The notes: a model not told the origin generated them from the letters alone. A stretch of 19,650 nucleotides of DNA from Gemmatimonadota bacterium (GCA_016794735.1 JAEUJK010000151.1:1-19650), one strand, 5' to 3'. Shown: positions 1 to 7,543, numbered from the stretch's first letter. Translations and numbers: made by a program.

Positions 1-453
1 GACGAAGACGATCCCGACCAGGGTCATGAACGCCACGTTCACCAGCGAGGCGACGAACTTCTCCACGTCGGCGCGCGCGCGCAGCAGGCGACCGAGGGTC
101 TCCCCGGAGCGCTGGTCCTCGAACGCCACGAACGGGAGGGCGAGGGCGTGGCGAATGCCATCCGTATACAGCCGCGTGCCGACGCGCTGCGTGATGATGT
201 TCACGCAGTAGTCCTGGAAGTTCTTGGCGATGCGCGAGACGAGTGCGACCCCGACCAGCGCGGCCAGCAACCGCCCCACGCCGCTGTAAAACACGTCCGC
301 CGGCAGCTCGGCGTGCCGCATCGCATACCGGTCGACGAGGTACCGGAAGATCAGCGGGTCCAGGAGCGCGAAGACCTGGTTGATCGCGGCCAGGGTGAGG
401 GCCACGGCCACCAGGCCGGCGTGCTTCCGGAGGTACCCGATCAGGAGATCCAT
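1..453 (-). CDS. ABC exporter transmembrane domain, N-terminal part, cut by window edge
   Basis: Reading leftward from ATG at 453, 151 codons remain open to base 1. The protein starts MDLLIGYLRKHAGL and has hydrophobic segments at about residues 11-32 and 61-74. The stretch around residues 104-132 (LALPFVAFEDQRSGETLGR, then an RADVEKF-like segment) is the coupling-helix region typical of type I ABC exporter membrane domains (MsbA/MdlB-like). The family normally continues through six membrane helices into an ATPase domain; that part lies outside the window. No in-frame ATG or GTG was found further upstream and no Shine-Dalgarno site precedes the start. It follows the OmpA-like lipoprotein on the same strand after a 146-bp gap. 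The substrate cannot be inferred. Confidence 0.85.
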   Translation of the reverse strand, partial: MDLLIGYLRKHAGLVAVALTLAAINQVFALLDPLIFRYLVDRYAMRHAELPADVFYSGVGRLLAALVGVALVSRIAKNFQDYCVNIITQRVGTRLYTDGIRHALALPFVAFEDQRSGETLGRLLRARADVEKFVASLVNVAFMTLVGIVFV

Positions 454-599
454 GATCGGGTAAACTGGGGGGCTGAGGCCGATCGAGGAACTGGAAACGG
501 ATGAAGCACGAGGAGCGAGGGTGACGCGAGCGGTTGGCGCGCGCCTGCTTTACTCGATCGCTGGCTTCATGACGGGCGCGTGGGTGCCGCCTGAACCCG

Positions 600-1793
600 T
601 CAGCCCGGGCAGGTCGCGACCTTGAACTCCACGCGACGATCGAGCGCATCGGCGGCGTCGTCGCTGCCGGTGCCGATGATCGTCTCGCGGAATCCCATGC
701 CGGTGGCCTGCAACCGGTTGGCCAGCGCCGCGCGTTCGGCGACGAGGAGTCGCCGCACCGTTTCGGCGCGCGCACGTGAGAGCCGGTCGTTCACGGCTTC
801 CGTTCCGGTCTTGCTCGTGTGACCGACGACGTCGAGACAGGCGCCGTTGGCCTGCATGGCGCGCGCGATCTGCCGGAGCCACATCGGGTACATGCCCGCG
901 AGGTCGCGGCCCGGCCAGAAGTCGGTGGCACTCCCGGGGCGGAACAACAACTTCACGGACAGGTTGTTGGTCGCGAGGCCCAGCGCGGCGATGCGACCGA
1001 AGGCGGTCTCGGCCTCCGCGAGCTTGCCGAGGCGCACGTTGGCGAGGTAGATGCCGTTGAAGGTCCGCAGCTGCTGTCCATCGGGGCGCGCTGCTGCAGC
1101 GCTGTAGGCCGCGAGGGCGACATCCCACTTGCCGGCGTTGTACGCCTCGAGGGCATCGGCGAGGATCGCGGCGGTCGGGAGCTGGGAGACGTAGAGGGCG
1201 TCGGCCGCGTCACCCTTCCGCGTCTCGGCCGTGCGCACGTACCCGTCGACCGACCGGTCGCGCACGAGCGACGGGGAGTCGTTGTAGAAGCGGGTGGGTG
1301 CCACCGAACCACCGGCGCCCTTGAAGCGACCCGCGGATTGTGCGACGACCAGCCCGCTGGGGCGATCGGTGAGCGCGACGTTGATCAGGTACCCGTCGGG
1401 CGGTGCCGCGAGTGACACCGTTCCCGTGAGGACAAACCGCGCCTTGGCTTCGTTCGTGGCGTCGAACGGCAGGATGGACGCGTCCTTGAGCGAGGTCGAG
1501 AGGGCAGGCAGCATCGCGTCCTGCACGCGCTGCGAGAGTTCAGTCTGCTGGCCCGTGGTCTTGTCGATCATGGGGTCGACGACGACGGTGCGACCCGCCC
1601 CCGCACCGAGTTGCGACGCGAGATCGGCGGCCATGCGCTGCACCGCGACGCCCAGCGCGGCATCCGGCGGCGTCGGGGCGGGGGCCGGTGCCGGCGCGGG
1701 GGCCGGTGTTGCGGCGCACCCGGCGGCCGTCAGGGCCACGAGCAGCGACGCGCCGTGACGGCGCAGGGTCGTCAGGAGGATCCGGTGCGACAT
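600..1793 (-). CDS. OmpA-like outer-membrane lipoprotein with TPR-like middle region
   Basis: The 397-residue protein has a lipoprotein signal with lipobox TAAGC (Cys26), followed by an Ala-Pro repeat linker at 28-42. Residues 45-160 form a small mixed domain that loosely recalls LpoB/FlgO-type lipoproteins (weak call). Residues 205-275 look like two TPR-type helical pairs. Residues 279-393 are an OmpA C-terminal peptidoglycan-binding domain: VVGHTSKTG at 322-330, LSRARAETV at 338-346 and a final RRVEFKV. The aspartate usual in the GHTD motif is Ser327 here, although the downstream arginine is kept, so peptidoglycan binding may be altered. Its start lies inside the 3' end of the kinase gene (22-bp overlap), suggesting translational coupling. 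It probably anchors the outer membrane to the cell wall and may be an output or partner of the kinase; that last point is inference. Confidence 0.88.
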   Translation of the reverse strand: MSHRILLTTLRRHGASLLVALTAAGCAATPAPAPAPAPAPTPPDAALGVAVQRMAADLASQLGAGAGRTVVVDPMIDKTTGQQTELSQRVQDAMLPALSTSLKDASILPFDATNEAKARFVLTGTVSLAAPPDGYLINVALTDRPSGLVVAQSAGRFKGAGGSVAPTRFYNDSPSLVRDRSVDGYVRTAETRKGDAADALYVSQLPTAAILADALEAYNAGKWDVALAAYSAAAARPDGQQLRTFNGIYLANVRLGKLAEAETAFGRIAALGLATNNLSVKLLFRPGSATDFWPGRDLAGMYPMWLRQIARAMQANGACLDVVGHTSKTGTEAVNDRLSRARAETVRRLLVAERAALANRLQATGMGFRETIIGTGSDDAADALDRRVEFKVATCPG

Positions 1794-3082
1794 TCTTTCT
1801 TGAGTTTGGCGGTTTCCGCGTCAGACAGGCGCTCCCCAAGGCTGATGCGTTCCAGCAGGCGCGCGCACGTTTCGCGCAACTCGGGCGAGGCCGTGGTGGT
1901 CGGTGGGGAGTCGACGACCGGGGGGGTGGTGCTCGTCGCCTGCTCCTTCGGCACGGCGACCTGGCTGTCGCGCCGGGTCACGGGTGCCGTCGGCACCGCA
2001 TGCGTTGCCGCGCGACGCGCGGAGTCGACGGCTGGCGTGGGCGCGGTCACCGGCGCAGGGGCCGGAACCAGCGTGTCGGGCGACGGTGCCCCAATAGCGG
2101 TTGCCGCCGCAGGCGGGACACCCCCGCTCGGCGTGGTCGGCGTCGACCACGGCCGGGTGATGGCGAGGAGCGCTGCCGCAACGAGCGCGACGACTCCAAC
2201 GATGCGCAGCGTCTTCGATCCCGACGCTGTCGCGGGCGCCTCGGGCGCGGACACCGGCGCGGCCGCGGGGGCCACGATGTCGCTGCGGCGCAGCGCGGTG
2301 CGCGCACGTTCCGCCGTGTCGAACCGTTCCTGCACATCGGCCAGCATCCCGTCCAGGAAGGCCTCGAAGGCGTCGGAGCAGGAGACGCGCCCCTTCCAGT
2401 CGAGTTTTCCGGTGCGCGCCGAGTGCCACTCCAGGGGATGCAGCCCGGTCACGGCCTCGAGCGCGGTGGCACCGAGCGCATACAGGTCGCTGGACGGACG
2501 CGGGCGCCCGACCGCCTGCTCGCGTGGCGTGTAACCCGCGGTGCCAATCGTCGTGCCCTGTTCCTCCGGGCTGCCGCCTATGGCCTCGCGCACTGCACCG
2601 AAGTCGATGAGGTACACGGTGCCGTTCGCGCCCAGCATGATGTTCGCGGGCTTGATGTCCCGGTGGATGACCGGGGGGGTGCGCCCGTGCAGGTACGCCA
2701 ACACGTCGAGCAGGCTCTCGACGATCCGGCGGACCTCGACCTCGGGGAGCCTGGTGTCGCGGCGCAGGCGTTCGTCGAGCGTCTCGCCGTCCACGAAATC
2801 CTGCACGAGGTAGAAGCGCCCTTCTTCCTCGAAGTAGGCCTGCATCGTGGGGATCTGCGGGTGGTGCAGGTCGAGCAGTACCCGCGCCTCGCGTTCGAAG
2901 AGGCGGCGCGCCACGTCGTTCTCCTGCCGCACGGACAGGAGCTCCTTCACGACGCAGTCCGCATTGAAGCGCGAGCGGTCGAGGGCGCGAAACGTCGAGC
3001 CGAATCCGCCGGACCCGAGGCGCTCGACAATCTCGTATCGCGTGGCCAGGAGTGTCCCGGGCCGAAGCTCGCGTCCTGTCAC
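1772..3082 (-). CDS. Membrane-anchored Ser/Thr protein kinase
   Basis: A complete Hanks-type kinase domain is visible, numbered from the GTG at 3082 (436 residues): glycine loop GSGGFG at 23-28, Lys46 in VVKEL, HRDIKPANI at 140-148, DFG at 160-162 and GTAGYTPREQ at 180-189. The phrases HPQIPTMQAYFEEE and FYLVQDFVDGETL resemble the cyanobacterial-type kinase subgroup. A single membrane helix at about 293-309 is followed by about 90 residues rich in Pro, Thr and Ala, then a short charged helix with one cysteine near each end. So the kinase is cytoplasmic and the tail periplasmic. The frame also allows an upstream GTG at 3193, but those 37 extra residues look non-conserved. Neither GTG has a clear ribosome site, so the start is uncertain. 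It overlaps the OmpA-like lipoprotein gene downstream. Substrate unknown. Confidence 0.88.
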   Translation of the reverse strand: MTGRELRPGTLLATRYEIVERLGSGGFGSTFRALDRSRFNADCVVKELLSVRQENDVARRLFEREARVLLDLHHPQIPTMQAYFEEEGRFYLVQDFVDGETLDERLRRDTRLPEVEVRRIVESLLDVLAYLHGRTPPVIHRDIKPANIMLGANGTVYLIDFGAVREAIGGSPEEQGTTIGTAGYTPREQAVGRPRPSSDLYALGATALEAVTGLHPLEWHSARTGKLDWKGRVSCSDAFEAFLDGMLADVQERFDTAERARTALRRSDIVAPAAAPVSAPEAPATASGSKTLRIVGVVALVAAALLAITRPWSTPTTPSGGVPPAAATAIGAPSPDTLVPAPAPVTAPTPAVDSARRAATHAVPTAPVTRRDSQVAVPKEQATSTTPPVVDSPPTTTASPELRETCARLLERISLGERLSDAETAKLKKECRTGSS

Positions 3083-3352
3083 CAGTGATTCACCGGGCCG
3101 CCGCCCGCTCCTGTGCTCGCTCCCCAACACACCACGAATGGGAATTGGCACTCGTCGCCGACCCCAGACAACCCCTGACACGGTGCTGGCCACCGATCCG
3201 CGGGTGCCCCGGCATCAGTGAGGTGGTGCGGAAGCCATTGCCCCACATGTCGTTGCGCAGGATCCACGTCGTAACTGTCATCCACGCGCAGAAAAACGAA
3301 CACGCGGCGTAAGAACGAGCTGCCGGGGGGCGTTGCCCGGGTGAACCGGTCG

Positions 3353-3371
3353 CGATGCGCGGTGCGCATCG
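3353..3371 (+). promoter_or_regulatory. Perfect 8-bp hairpin just upstream of a ribosome binding site
   Basis: CGATGCGC, loop GGT, GCGCATCG is a perfect 8/3/8 inverted repeat. It ends 11 nt before the GGAGGT ribosome site of the small lipoprotein gene. It could be a 5'-UTR stabilising hairpin, a translation-control stem or a protein-binding dyad; the sequence does not decide between these. Confidence 0.5.
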
Positions 3372-3382
3372 GGCCCCCACCC

Positions 3383-3388
3383 GGAGGT
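3383..3388 (+). promoter_or_regulatory. Canonical Shine-Dalgarno site of the small lipoprotein
   Basis: GGAGGT lies 5 nt before ATG 3394 and fixes that start. It is notable because it is the only strong anti-16S match found ahead of any gene in the window; most other starts have none. Confidence 0.8.
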
Positions 3389-3393
3389 AGCAA

Positions 3394-3669
3394 ATGTCTC
3401 GTGCGTTCAGCTCCCGCGCTCTCTTCGTCGTTGCTGTGGCCACCTTGGGCGTCGCCTGCTCCGACGCCACCGCCCCGGATACCTCCAACACCGGTCGCGG
3501 CCGCAGGGTCGCCGCCTACGCGGATGCCGGGACCGGCCCGGATACCACCCGTGGTGGTGGCGGCGGAGTGGGATTGCCGATCTTGACCGGCACTCGCGTT
3601 GGTAGTGAGGCGGTCACCACGTCCGACGCACAGGTCCGCTCGAGCCGCGTTCGTCGCGCGGCGAACTAG
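3394..3669 (+). CDS. Small secreted lipoprotein of unknown function
   Basis: The 91-residue product begins MSRAFSSRALFVVAVATLGVACS: two arginines, a hydrophobic core and Cys22 in a lipobox-like LGVAC (glycine at -3 is less usual). The mature part is about 70 residues, low in complexity, with threonine, aspartate, arginine and a run of five glycines (residues 54-58), and ends in a basic RRAAN tail. No domain is recognised. The start is well supported by GGAGGT at 5 nt. The gene stands alone on the plus strand, divergent from the kinase and convergent with a sigma factor gene. It may be a cell-envelope peptide regulated by the neighbouring kinase or sigma genes, but that rests on position only. 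If the cysteine is not lipidated, cleavage after the same region would give a secreted peptide. Confidence 0.68.
   Translation: MSRAFSSRALFVVAVATLGVACSDATAPDTSNTGRGRRVAAYADAGTGPDTTRGGGGGVGLPILTGTRVGSEAVTTSDAQVRSSRVRRAAN
3649..3666. terminator. Possible hairpin terminator at convergent gene ends
   Basis: GTTCGTC, loop GCGC, GGCGAAC folds into a 7-bp stem with one G-T pair. It overlaps the last codons of the small lipoprotein gene, 33 bases from the end of the oppositely oriented sigma factor gene. No T-tract follows on either side, so a terminator role is only plausible. Confidence 0.3.
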
Positions 3670-3699
3670 CCAGGCTCGGAGGCGTTGGCCCCGCCGGAT

Positions 3700-4329
3700 T
3701 CACCCGTTGGGATGGGTGAGGTCCGACGGGGTCAGCCCCATGGCGATCGCTTCCTCGCGAATCTTCGCCCGCGCCCGGAAGAGAATCTGGGCGACATTGT
3801 TGGCGGTGATCCCCAGGTACGCCGCGGTGTCCTGGTCGGAGAAGCCCTGCAGGTTCCGCAACCAGACCTCGCGCGGTCGCGGCGCGAGGCAACTCGCCAG
3901 CCGCTCGATGACCTCCTCGCGCTCCCACGTGCGCCCGGGTCGGCCGGTGTCGGCTACCTCGAAGCCGCTGGAGGGCAATTGGTCGGGCTGGCGTCGGCGC
4001 CGTCGTCGCTTGTCGGCCAGGGCGTGTTTGGCCATCACGTAGAGCCACGCCTCGAACTTCCCGTGGTCTTCGTACGTCGCGAGGGCGTGCGGCAACCGCA
4101 TGAAGACGTCGGACAGGATTTCGGCCGCCGTCACCGTGGAGTCCTCCGCCTGCAGCCGCCGGAGGATGTCGGGCCCAAATCGACGATGCAGCTCGCCAAC
4201 GTGGCTGCGGCCGCCCTCGCGTGCCCCGGCGAGGAGCTCGTCCAGCGAGAGGGTGTGGACGACGAGGTCGAGCTCAGACGCGTTGGTGACGAGCCGGCCC
4301 TGTCGGTCCCGATGCGGAGTCGAGGACAT
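3700..4329 (-). CDS. ECF-type RNA polymerase sigma factor, second gene of sigma-kinase-sigma cluster
   Basis: The 209-residue protein shows sigma region 2 at about 44-113 (HVGELHRRFG through KFEAWLYVMAKHALADKRR) and region 4 at about 137-192 (LAPRPREVWLRNLQGFSDQD, then YLGITANNVAQILFRARAKI). The two-domain layout without regions 1 or 3 is the ECF pattern. In region 2.2 the usual DAED is read as TAAE (Thr67-Glu70), so an acidic core-binding motif is partly replaced by threonine. The ATG at 4329 lies 8 bp past the kinase stop, and a GAGGT sequence overlaps that stop codon, suggesting translational coupling to the kinase gene. No anti-sigma factor is encoded beside it; control by the adjacent kinase is therefore an attractive inference. 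Confidence 0.9.
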   Translation of the reverse strand: MSSTPHRDRQGRLVTNASELDLVVHTLSLDELLAGAREGGRSHVGELHRRFGPDILRRLQAEDSTVTAAEILSDVFMRLPHALATYEDHGKFEAWLYVMAKHALADKRRRRRRQPDQLPSSGFEVADTGRPGRTWEREEVIERLASCLAPRPREVWLRNLQGFSDQDTAAYLGITANNVAQILFRARAKIREEAIAMGLTPSDLTHPNG

Positions 4330-4337
4330 GCTGCACG

Positions 4338-6881
4338 CTACCTCGGCGTGCCGGGGGCCGCCACCGCCTGTCGGGTGCTGCGCGCGCGTGCCGTGTCACC
4401 CACCGCCTCGAAGGCGGCGGCCAGGGTCTCCCGGGCCGCCGCCGAGGACGGGGTATTCGGCCCGACGATGGAATCGACCACCTGCAGGGCGGGGACACTC
4501 AGGGCGATGACGTCCTCGTAGCGCCGCGCGCGCGACAACGCCGTCGCGAGTTGGAGGCGGAGTTGGGCGGCGTGCAGGCTGCGCGGGCCCAGGGCCGAAT
4601 CCGCCCGTGCCGTGATGCCCTGGAGCGTGGTGACGACGGCCGCGGGATCGCCGGTGGTGGCGAGGGCGCTGCTCGCCTCGAGGTTCAGCACGTCCTTGTG
4701 GGCCGGTCCCCACGCGCGGCGGAGCAGGGCTGCAGCCGCTGTGTAGTCTTCGCGGGCGGCCGCCAGGTCGCCGCGGCGGTCGCGCACGGTGCCGCGCAGG
4801 CCAACGGCCAGCGCATAGTTCGGGCTCGTTGGTCCCAGGATCGGCGTGCGCCCATAAATGTCGATCACGCGCGTCACGAGGGAATCCGCCTCGGCGATCC
4901 TCCCCTGCGCCACCAGGGTCTGGGCGAGGACGTACTGTGCCGCCGCGACGAAGTAGTGATCGATCCCGTACCACGCCGCGAGGATGTCGACCGCCGCCTG
5001 GCGATCCCGTATCGCATCGTCGAGTGCCCCACGCTGCGACGCTGCGTGGCCGAGGTTCGCATGCAGGAACGCGACCTGCGGGTGGGTCGGGCCGAGCAGC
5101 CGTCGTGCCAGCGGGAGGCCACGCGTCCACGTCGACTCGGCGAGCGCGAGTTCGCCTCCGGCCCCCGCGGCGTTGCCGAGTTCGCGCAGCGCCTCGACGA
5201 AGCCGATCGACAGGGTGTCGCGGGAGTGGCGCACCGCGACGGCGCGGCGCAGGGCGTCGATCCCCTCCTTCGTGCGCCCAAGGACGCGCAGCAGCTTCCC
5301 GAGTTCGAGCCACGCTTCCGAATACGCCGGGTGGCCCTGGTCGGCGGGCCGGAATGCCTGGATGACGCGTCGCAGCTCGCGTTCGGCCGCGGCGCTGCTG
5401 TCCCGCACGATCAGCAAGCGCGCGCCGCGCACCTGCGCTTGCAGGGTGCGCGGGTCCTCCGGACCGTACAGGCGCAACCCCTGCGCCACGGCCTCGCGAA
5501 TCAGCGAGTCCGCGCGGCCATACGTGGCCATTCCCTCGGACACGATCGCGAGCGACTCGAGGAGTTCCATCTGCATCGCCGGATCCATCGTGAGCGCGCG
5601 CGCCTCGCGGATGCCATTCGCCACGAGCGTGGCGACCCGCACGGAGTCCGCGGTGCCCGCGGCCTGTCCTCCCTGGAAGAGGTTCTCGAGGAACTGCCGG
5701 AGCCGCGTGGTGCGCTCGACCTCGAGGAGTGCGGCGTCGCGTGCGGCGGTGATGGTCCGGTTGTGCAGGACGAGCCCGATGGTTCCCGCCGCCAGCACGA
5801 GGGTGGCGGCGACGACGGCCGCCCGCCGACGACGGACAAACTTTCGCAAGCTGTAGGCCATGCTGGCCGGCAGGCTGTCCAGTGGAAAGCCACCGAGGTA
5901 CCGTTCCACGTCGCGCAGCAGTGCCTCGACGGAGGGATACCGTGCCTCGACGCCGGACGCCGTCGCCCGCCGGCAGATGTGCGCCAGGTCGTTGCGATCC
6001 TCGCCGCGCTCGGCGGGGAGGTGGGCAGCTTCCACGCGGCCGGTGGGACGGCTCCCGGTGAGCAATTCCACGAGGATCACGCCGAGGGCGAAGACATCAC
6101 CCGAGACCGTGCCCGCTTCCCCGGCGCGACGTTCCGGGGCAGCATACGCCGGCGTGAGGTGGCGCAGGGGCGTCGAGGTGTCGTCGGCGTCCAGGCGGGA
6201 CGCGATCCCGAAGTCGAGCAGGCGCACGCGTCCCTCGCGCGTGACCAGGATGTTCGCGGGCTTGAGGTCGCCGTGCACGATGAGTCGCTCGTGCGCGGCC
6301 CGCACCGCCAGACAAACGTCGCGGAACAGCTGCAGCCGATGGCGGATGCTCGCGGCCGTCGTCGCGCAGTGTTGGGTGATGGGCGCGCCGTCCACGTGTT
6401 CCATGGCAAACCACGGCGTGCCGTCGTCGGCCTGCCCGGCGTCATACAACGGGACGATGCCGGGATGGCGCAGTGTGGCGAGGATGCGCTGCTCCTCATC
6501 GAAGCGCGCGCGGCGGAGTGGGGAGAGCGGGGCGTCCCACAACACCTTCAGCGCGACCTCGGCGCCGACGTCGTCGCGTCGTGCGAGGTACACGACGCCC
6601 ATGCCACCATCACCGAGCGTCCCGATGACGCGGTAGGGGCCGAACGGCGCCGTGGGAAGTTCGGCCGGGCCGGTGGGCGAGAGGAGTGCGGCGATCTCCG
6701 GCGCGAGCCCATCGTCGAGTACCACCGTGGGTTCGACGGCGACCAGCTGTTGGACGGCGGCGATCACCTCCGGTGGGGCCCCGCTCGCCGCCAGACGTGA
6801 CGCACGCGCCTCCGGCGACAGGTCAACCACCTCGTGAAAGAGGCGTTCCACCAACGCCCACGCCTCCGTTGACAGGTTCAT
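4338..6881 (-). CDS. Receptor-like Ser/Thr kinase with periplasmic TPR domain
   Basis: Translation from ATG 6881 gives 847 residues. Residues 1-80 are a helical leader. The kinase domain at about 83-330 has GDGGMG (90-95), Lys112 in ALKVL, HGDLKPAN (203-210), DFG (223-225) and APE (248-250). The arginine of the common HRD is glycine here, so this is a non-RD kinase. A basic patch (RKFVRRRR) precedes one membrane helix at about 354-373. The remaining 470 residues form TPR-type helical repeats with recurring LGPTHPQV-like and GPAHKDV-like turns, which would lie in the periplasm and may sense a ligand or partner. An in-frame extension to 7073 overlaps the sigma gene and has unlikely composition, so I rejected it. 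The gene sits 64 bp after one sigma gene and 8 bp before another. This architecture is common beside TIGR02999 sigma factors. Confidence 0.92.
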   Translation of the reverse strand: MNLSTEAWALVERLFHEVVDLSPEARASRLAASGAPPEVIAAVQQLVAVEPTVVLDDGLAPEIAALLSPTGPAELPTAPFGPYRVIGTLGDGGMGVVYLARRDDVGAEVALKVLWDAPLSPLRRARFDEEQRILATLRHPGIVPLYDAGQADDGTPWFAMEHVDGAPITQHCATTAASIRHRLQLFRDVCLAVRAAHERLIVHGDLKPANILVTREGRVRLLDFGIASRLDADDTSTPLRHLTPAYAAPERRAGEAGTVSGDVFALGVILVELLTGSRPTGRVEAAHLPAERGEDRNDLAHICRRATASGVEARYPSVEALLRDVERYLGGFPLDSLPASMAYSLRKFVRRRRAAVVAATLVLAAGTIGLVLHNRTITAARDAALLEVERTTRLRQFLENLFQGGQAAGTADSVRVATLVANGIREARALTMDPAMQMELLESLAIVSEGMATYGRADSLIREAVAQGLRLYGPEDPRTLQAQVRGARLLIVRDSSAAAERELRRVIQAFRPADQGHPAYSEAWLELGKLLRVLGRTKEGIDALRRAVAVRHSRDTLSIGFVEALRELGNAAGAGGELALAESTWTRGLPLARRLLGPTHPQVAFLHANLGHAASQRGALDDAIRDRQAAVDILAAWYGIDHYFVAAAQYVLAQTLVAQGRIAEADSLVTRVIDIYGRTPILGPTSPNYALAVGLRGTVRDRRGDLAAAREDYTAAAALLRRAWGPAHKDVLNLEASSALATTGDPAAVVTTLQGITARADSALGPRSLHAAQLRLQLATALSRARRYEDVIALSVPALQVVDSIVGPNTPSSAAARETLAAAFEAVGDTARARSTRQAVAAPGTPR

Positions 6882-6945
6882 CCGCTGGTTGGTCGTGAGG
6901 CCGCGAGGCTCCTGAGTCAGTTGCGTAACGAGCGCGGGCTGACGG

Positions 6946-7506
6946 TCATGCGGGGGCTGTGTGGTCGCCCAGCTCAACGGCGAGCCATGCGCGCGCGAGT
7001 CGCCAATCCCGCTGGATCGTGGCCTCCGAGACGTTGAGCAGCTGCGCGATCGCTGGCACGTCCAGGCCGCCAAAGAAGCGTGCCTCCACCATGCGGGCCT
7101 GTCGCTCGCTCAGCGTCGCGAGTTTCTGGAGGGCGGCGTCGATGGCGAGGACGCGATCCTCGGGCGGCGCCGGCAGGGGAAGGGCGTCGTCCAGCTCCAC
7201 GTGCACCCCGGCCCGCTTGCCGGCGCGCCGCCGTCGCGCCGAGTCCACGAGGACCTGTCGCATGGCACGGACGACGATGTGCTTGAAGTGGCGTTCATCG
7301 ACGATCCGCAGGTGCGGCGAGGCAGCGAGCTTGAGCCATGCCTCGTTGACCAGCGCCGTCGTGGTGACGGTCGCAAAGGGGTCGCTGTGTTTCACGGCGC
7401 CGGCCAGGCGCCTCAGCTCGTCGTATGCGATGCTGTACAGCTCGTCGACCGAGTGGGGTGTGGACGGGCTGTCCTCGCCAGATGCCGACTCCACCGTGTG
7501 CTCCAC
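6946..7506 (-). CDS. ECF sigma factor, TIGR02999 (Sig-70_X6) type
   Basis: The 186-residue protein has region 2 at about 21-95, including DELRRLAG, TALVNEAWLKL and the FKHIVVRAMRQVLVDSARRR helix, and region 4 at about 115-178 ending in SEATIQRDWRLARAWL. The TALVNEAW and RDWRLARAWL phrases are signatures of the TIGR02999 family. At the DAED position of region 2.2 it has TTTA (Thr48-Ala51). Families lacking DAED and linked to Ser/Thr kinases (ECF43, Vibrio EcfP) are activated by threonine phosphorylation there. The start is GTG 7506 with no ribosome site; a second GTG four codons in is possible. It is the first gene of the sigma-kinase-sigma cluster, preceded by a TAGCTCGG element on its own strand. 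Confidence 0.9.
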   Translation of the reverse strand: MEHTVESASGEDSPSTPHSVDELYSIAYDELRRLAGAVKHSDPFATVTTTALVNEAWLKLAASPHLRIVDERHFKHIVVRAMRQVLVDSARRRRAGKRAGVHVELDDALPLPAPPEDRVLAIDAALQKLATLSERQARMVEARFFGGLDVPAIAQLLNVSEATIQRDWRLARAWLAVELGDHTAPA

Positions 7507-7535
7507 CCGCCAAGGGCCAAAGGGATCGTGCAGCG

Positions 7536-7543
7536 CCGAGCTA
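7536..7543 (-). promoter_or_regulatory. Candidate -10 element for the sigma-kinase-sigma cluster
   Basis: Read on the minus strand this is TAGCTCGG, one base off the TAGCTTGG seen before msrP and the RNA methyltransferase gene. It lies 29 nt ahead of GTG 7506. No clear -35 box was found. Confidence 0.35.

Larger units (their letters stand above)
3083..3393. other. Divergent intergenic region between kinase and small lipoprotein
   Basis: About 310 bases separate the minus-strand kinase start (GTG at 3082) from the plus-strand lipoprotein start at 3394. It must hold promoters for both directions. I see no convincing -35/-10 pair; TTGCGC at 3253 with TGTCAT at 3276 (17-nt spacer) is only a weak candidate. 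The identifiable structures are the hairpin at 3353-3371 and the ribosome site at 3383-3388. The kinase may start at the GTG at 3193, which would shrink the region to about 200 bases. Confidence 0.6.

Noticed and set aside
3253..3281. TTGCGC / TGTCAT as a sigma-70 promoter for the small lipoprotein
   Set aside because: Both boxes match the consensus poorly; only the 17-nt spacing fits, which is expected by chance.
3090..3491. Minus-strand open frame across the intergenic region upstream of the kinase
   Set aside because: No family resemblance and no ribosome site; it overlaps the start of the well-supported plus-strand lipoprotein.
4551..6800. A 749-codon plus-strand open frame opposite the TPR kinase gene
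   Set aside because: It is a GC-driven shadow: no domain is recognisable and the minus-strand frame encodes a clear kinase with all motifs.
6882..7073. A 64-residue N-terminal extension of the TPR kinase
   Set aside because: It overlaps the sigma factor gene, has Ser/Arg-rich unlikely composition, and MNLSTEAWALVERLF at 6881 is a typical start for this kinase family.
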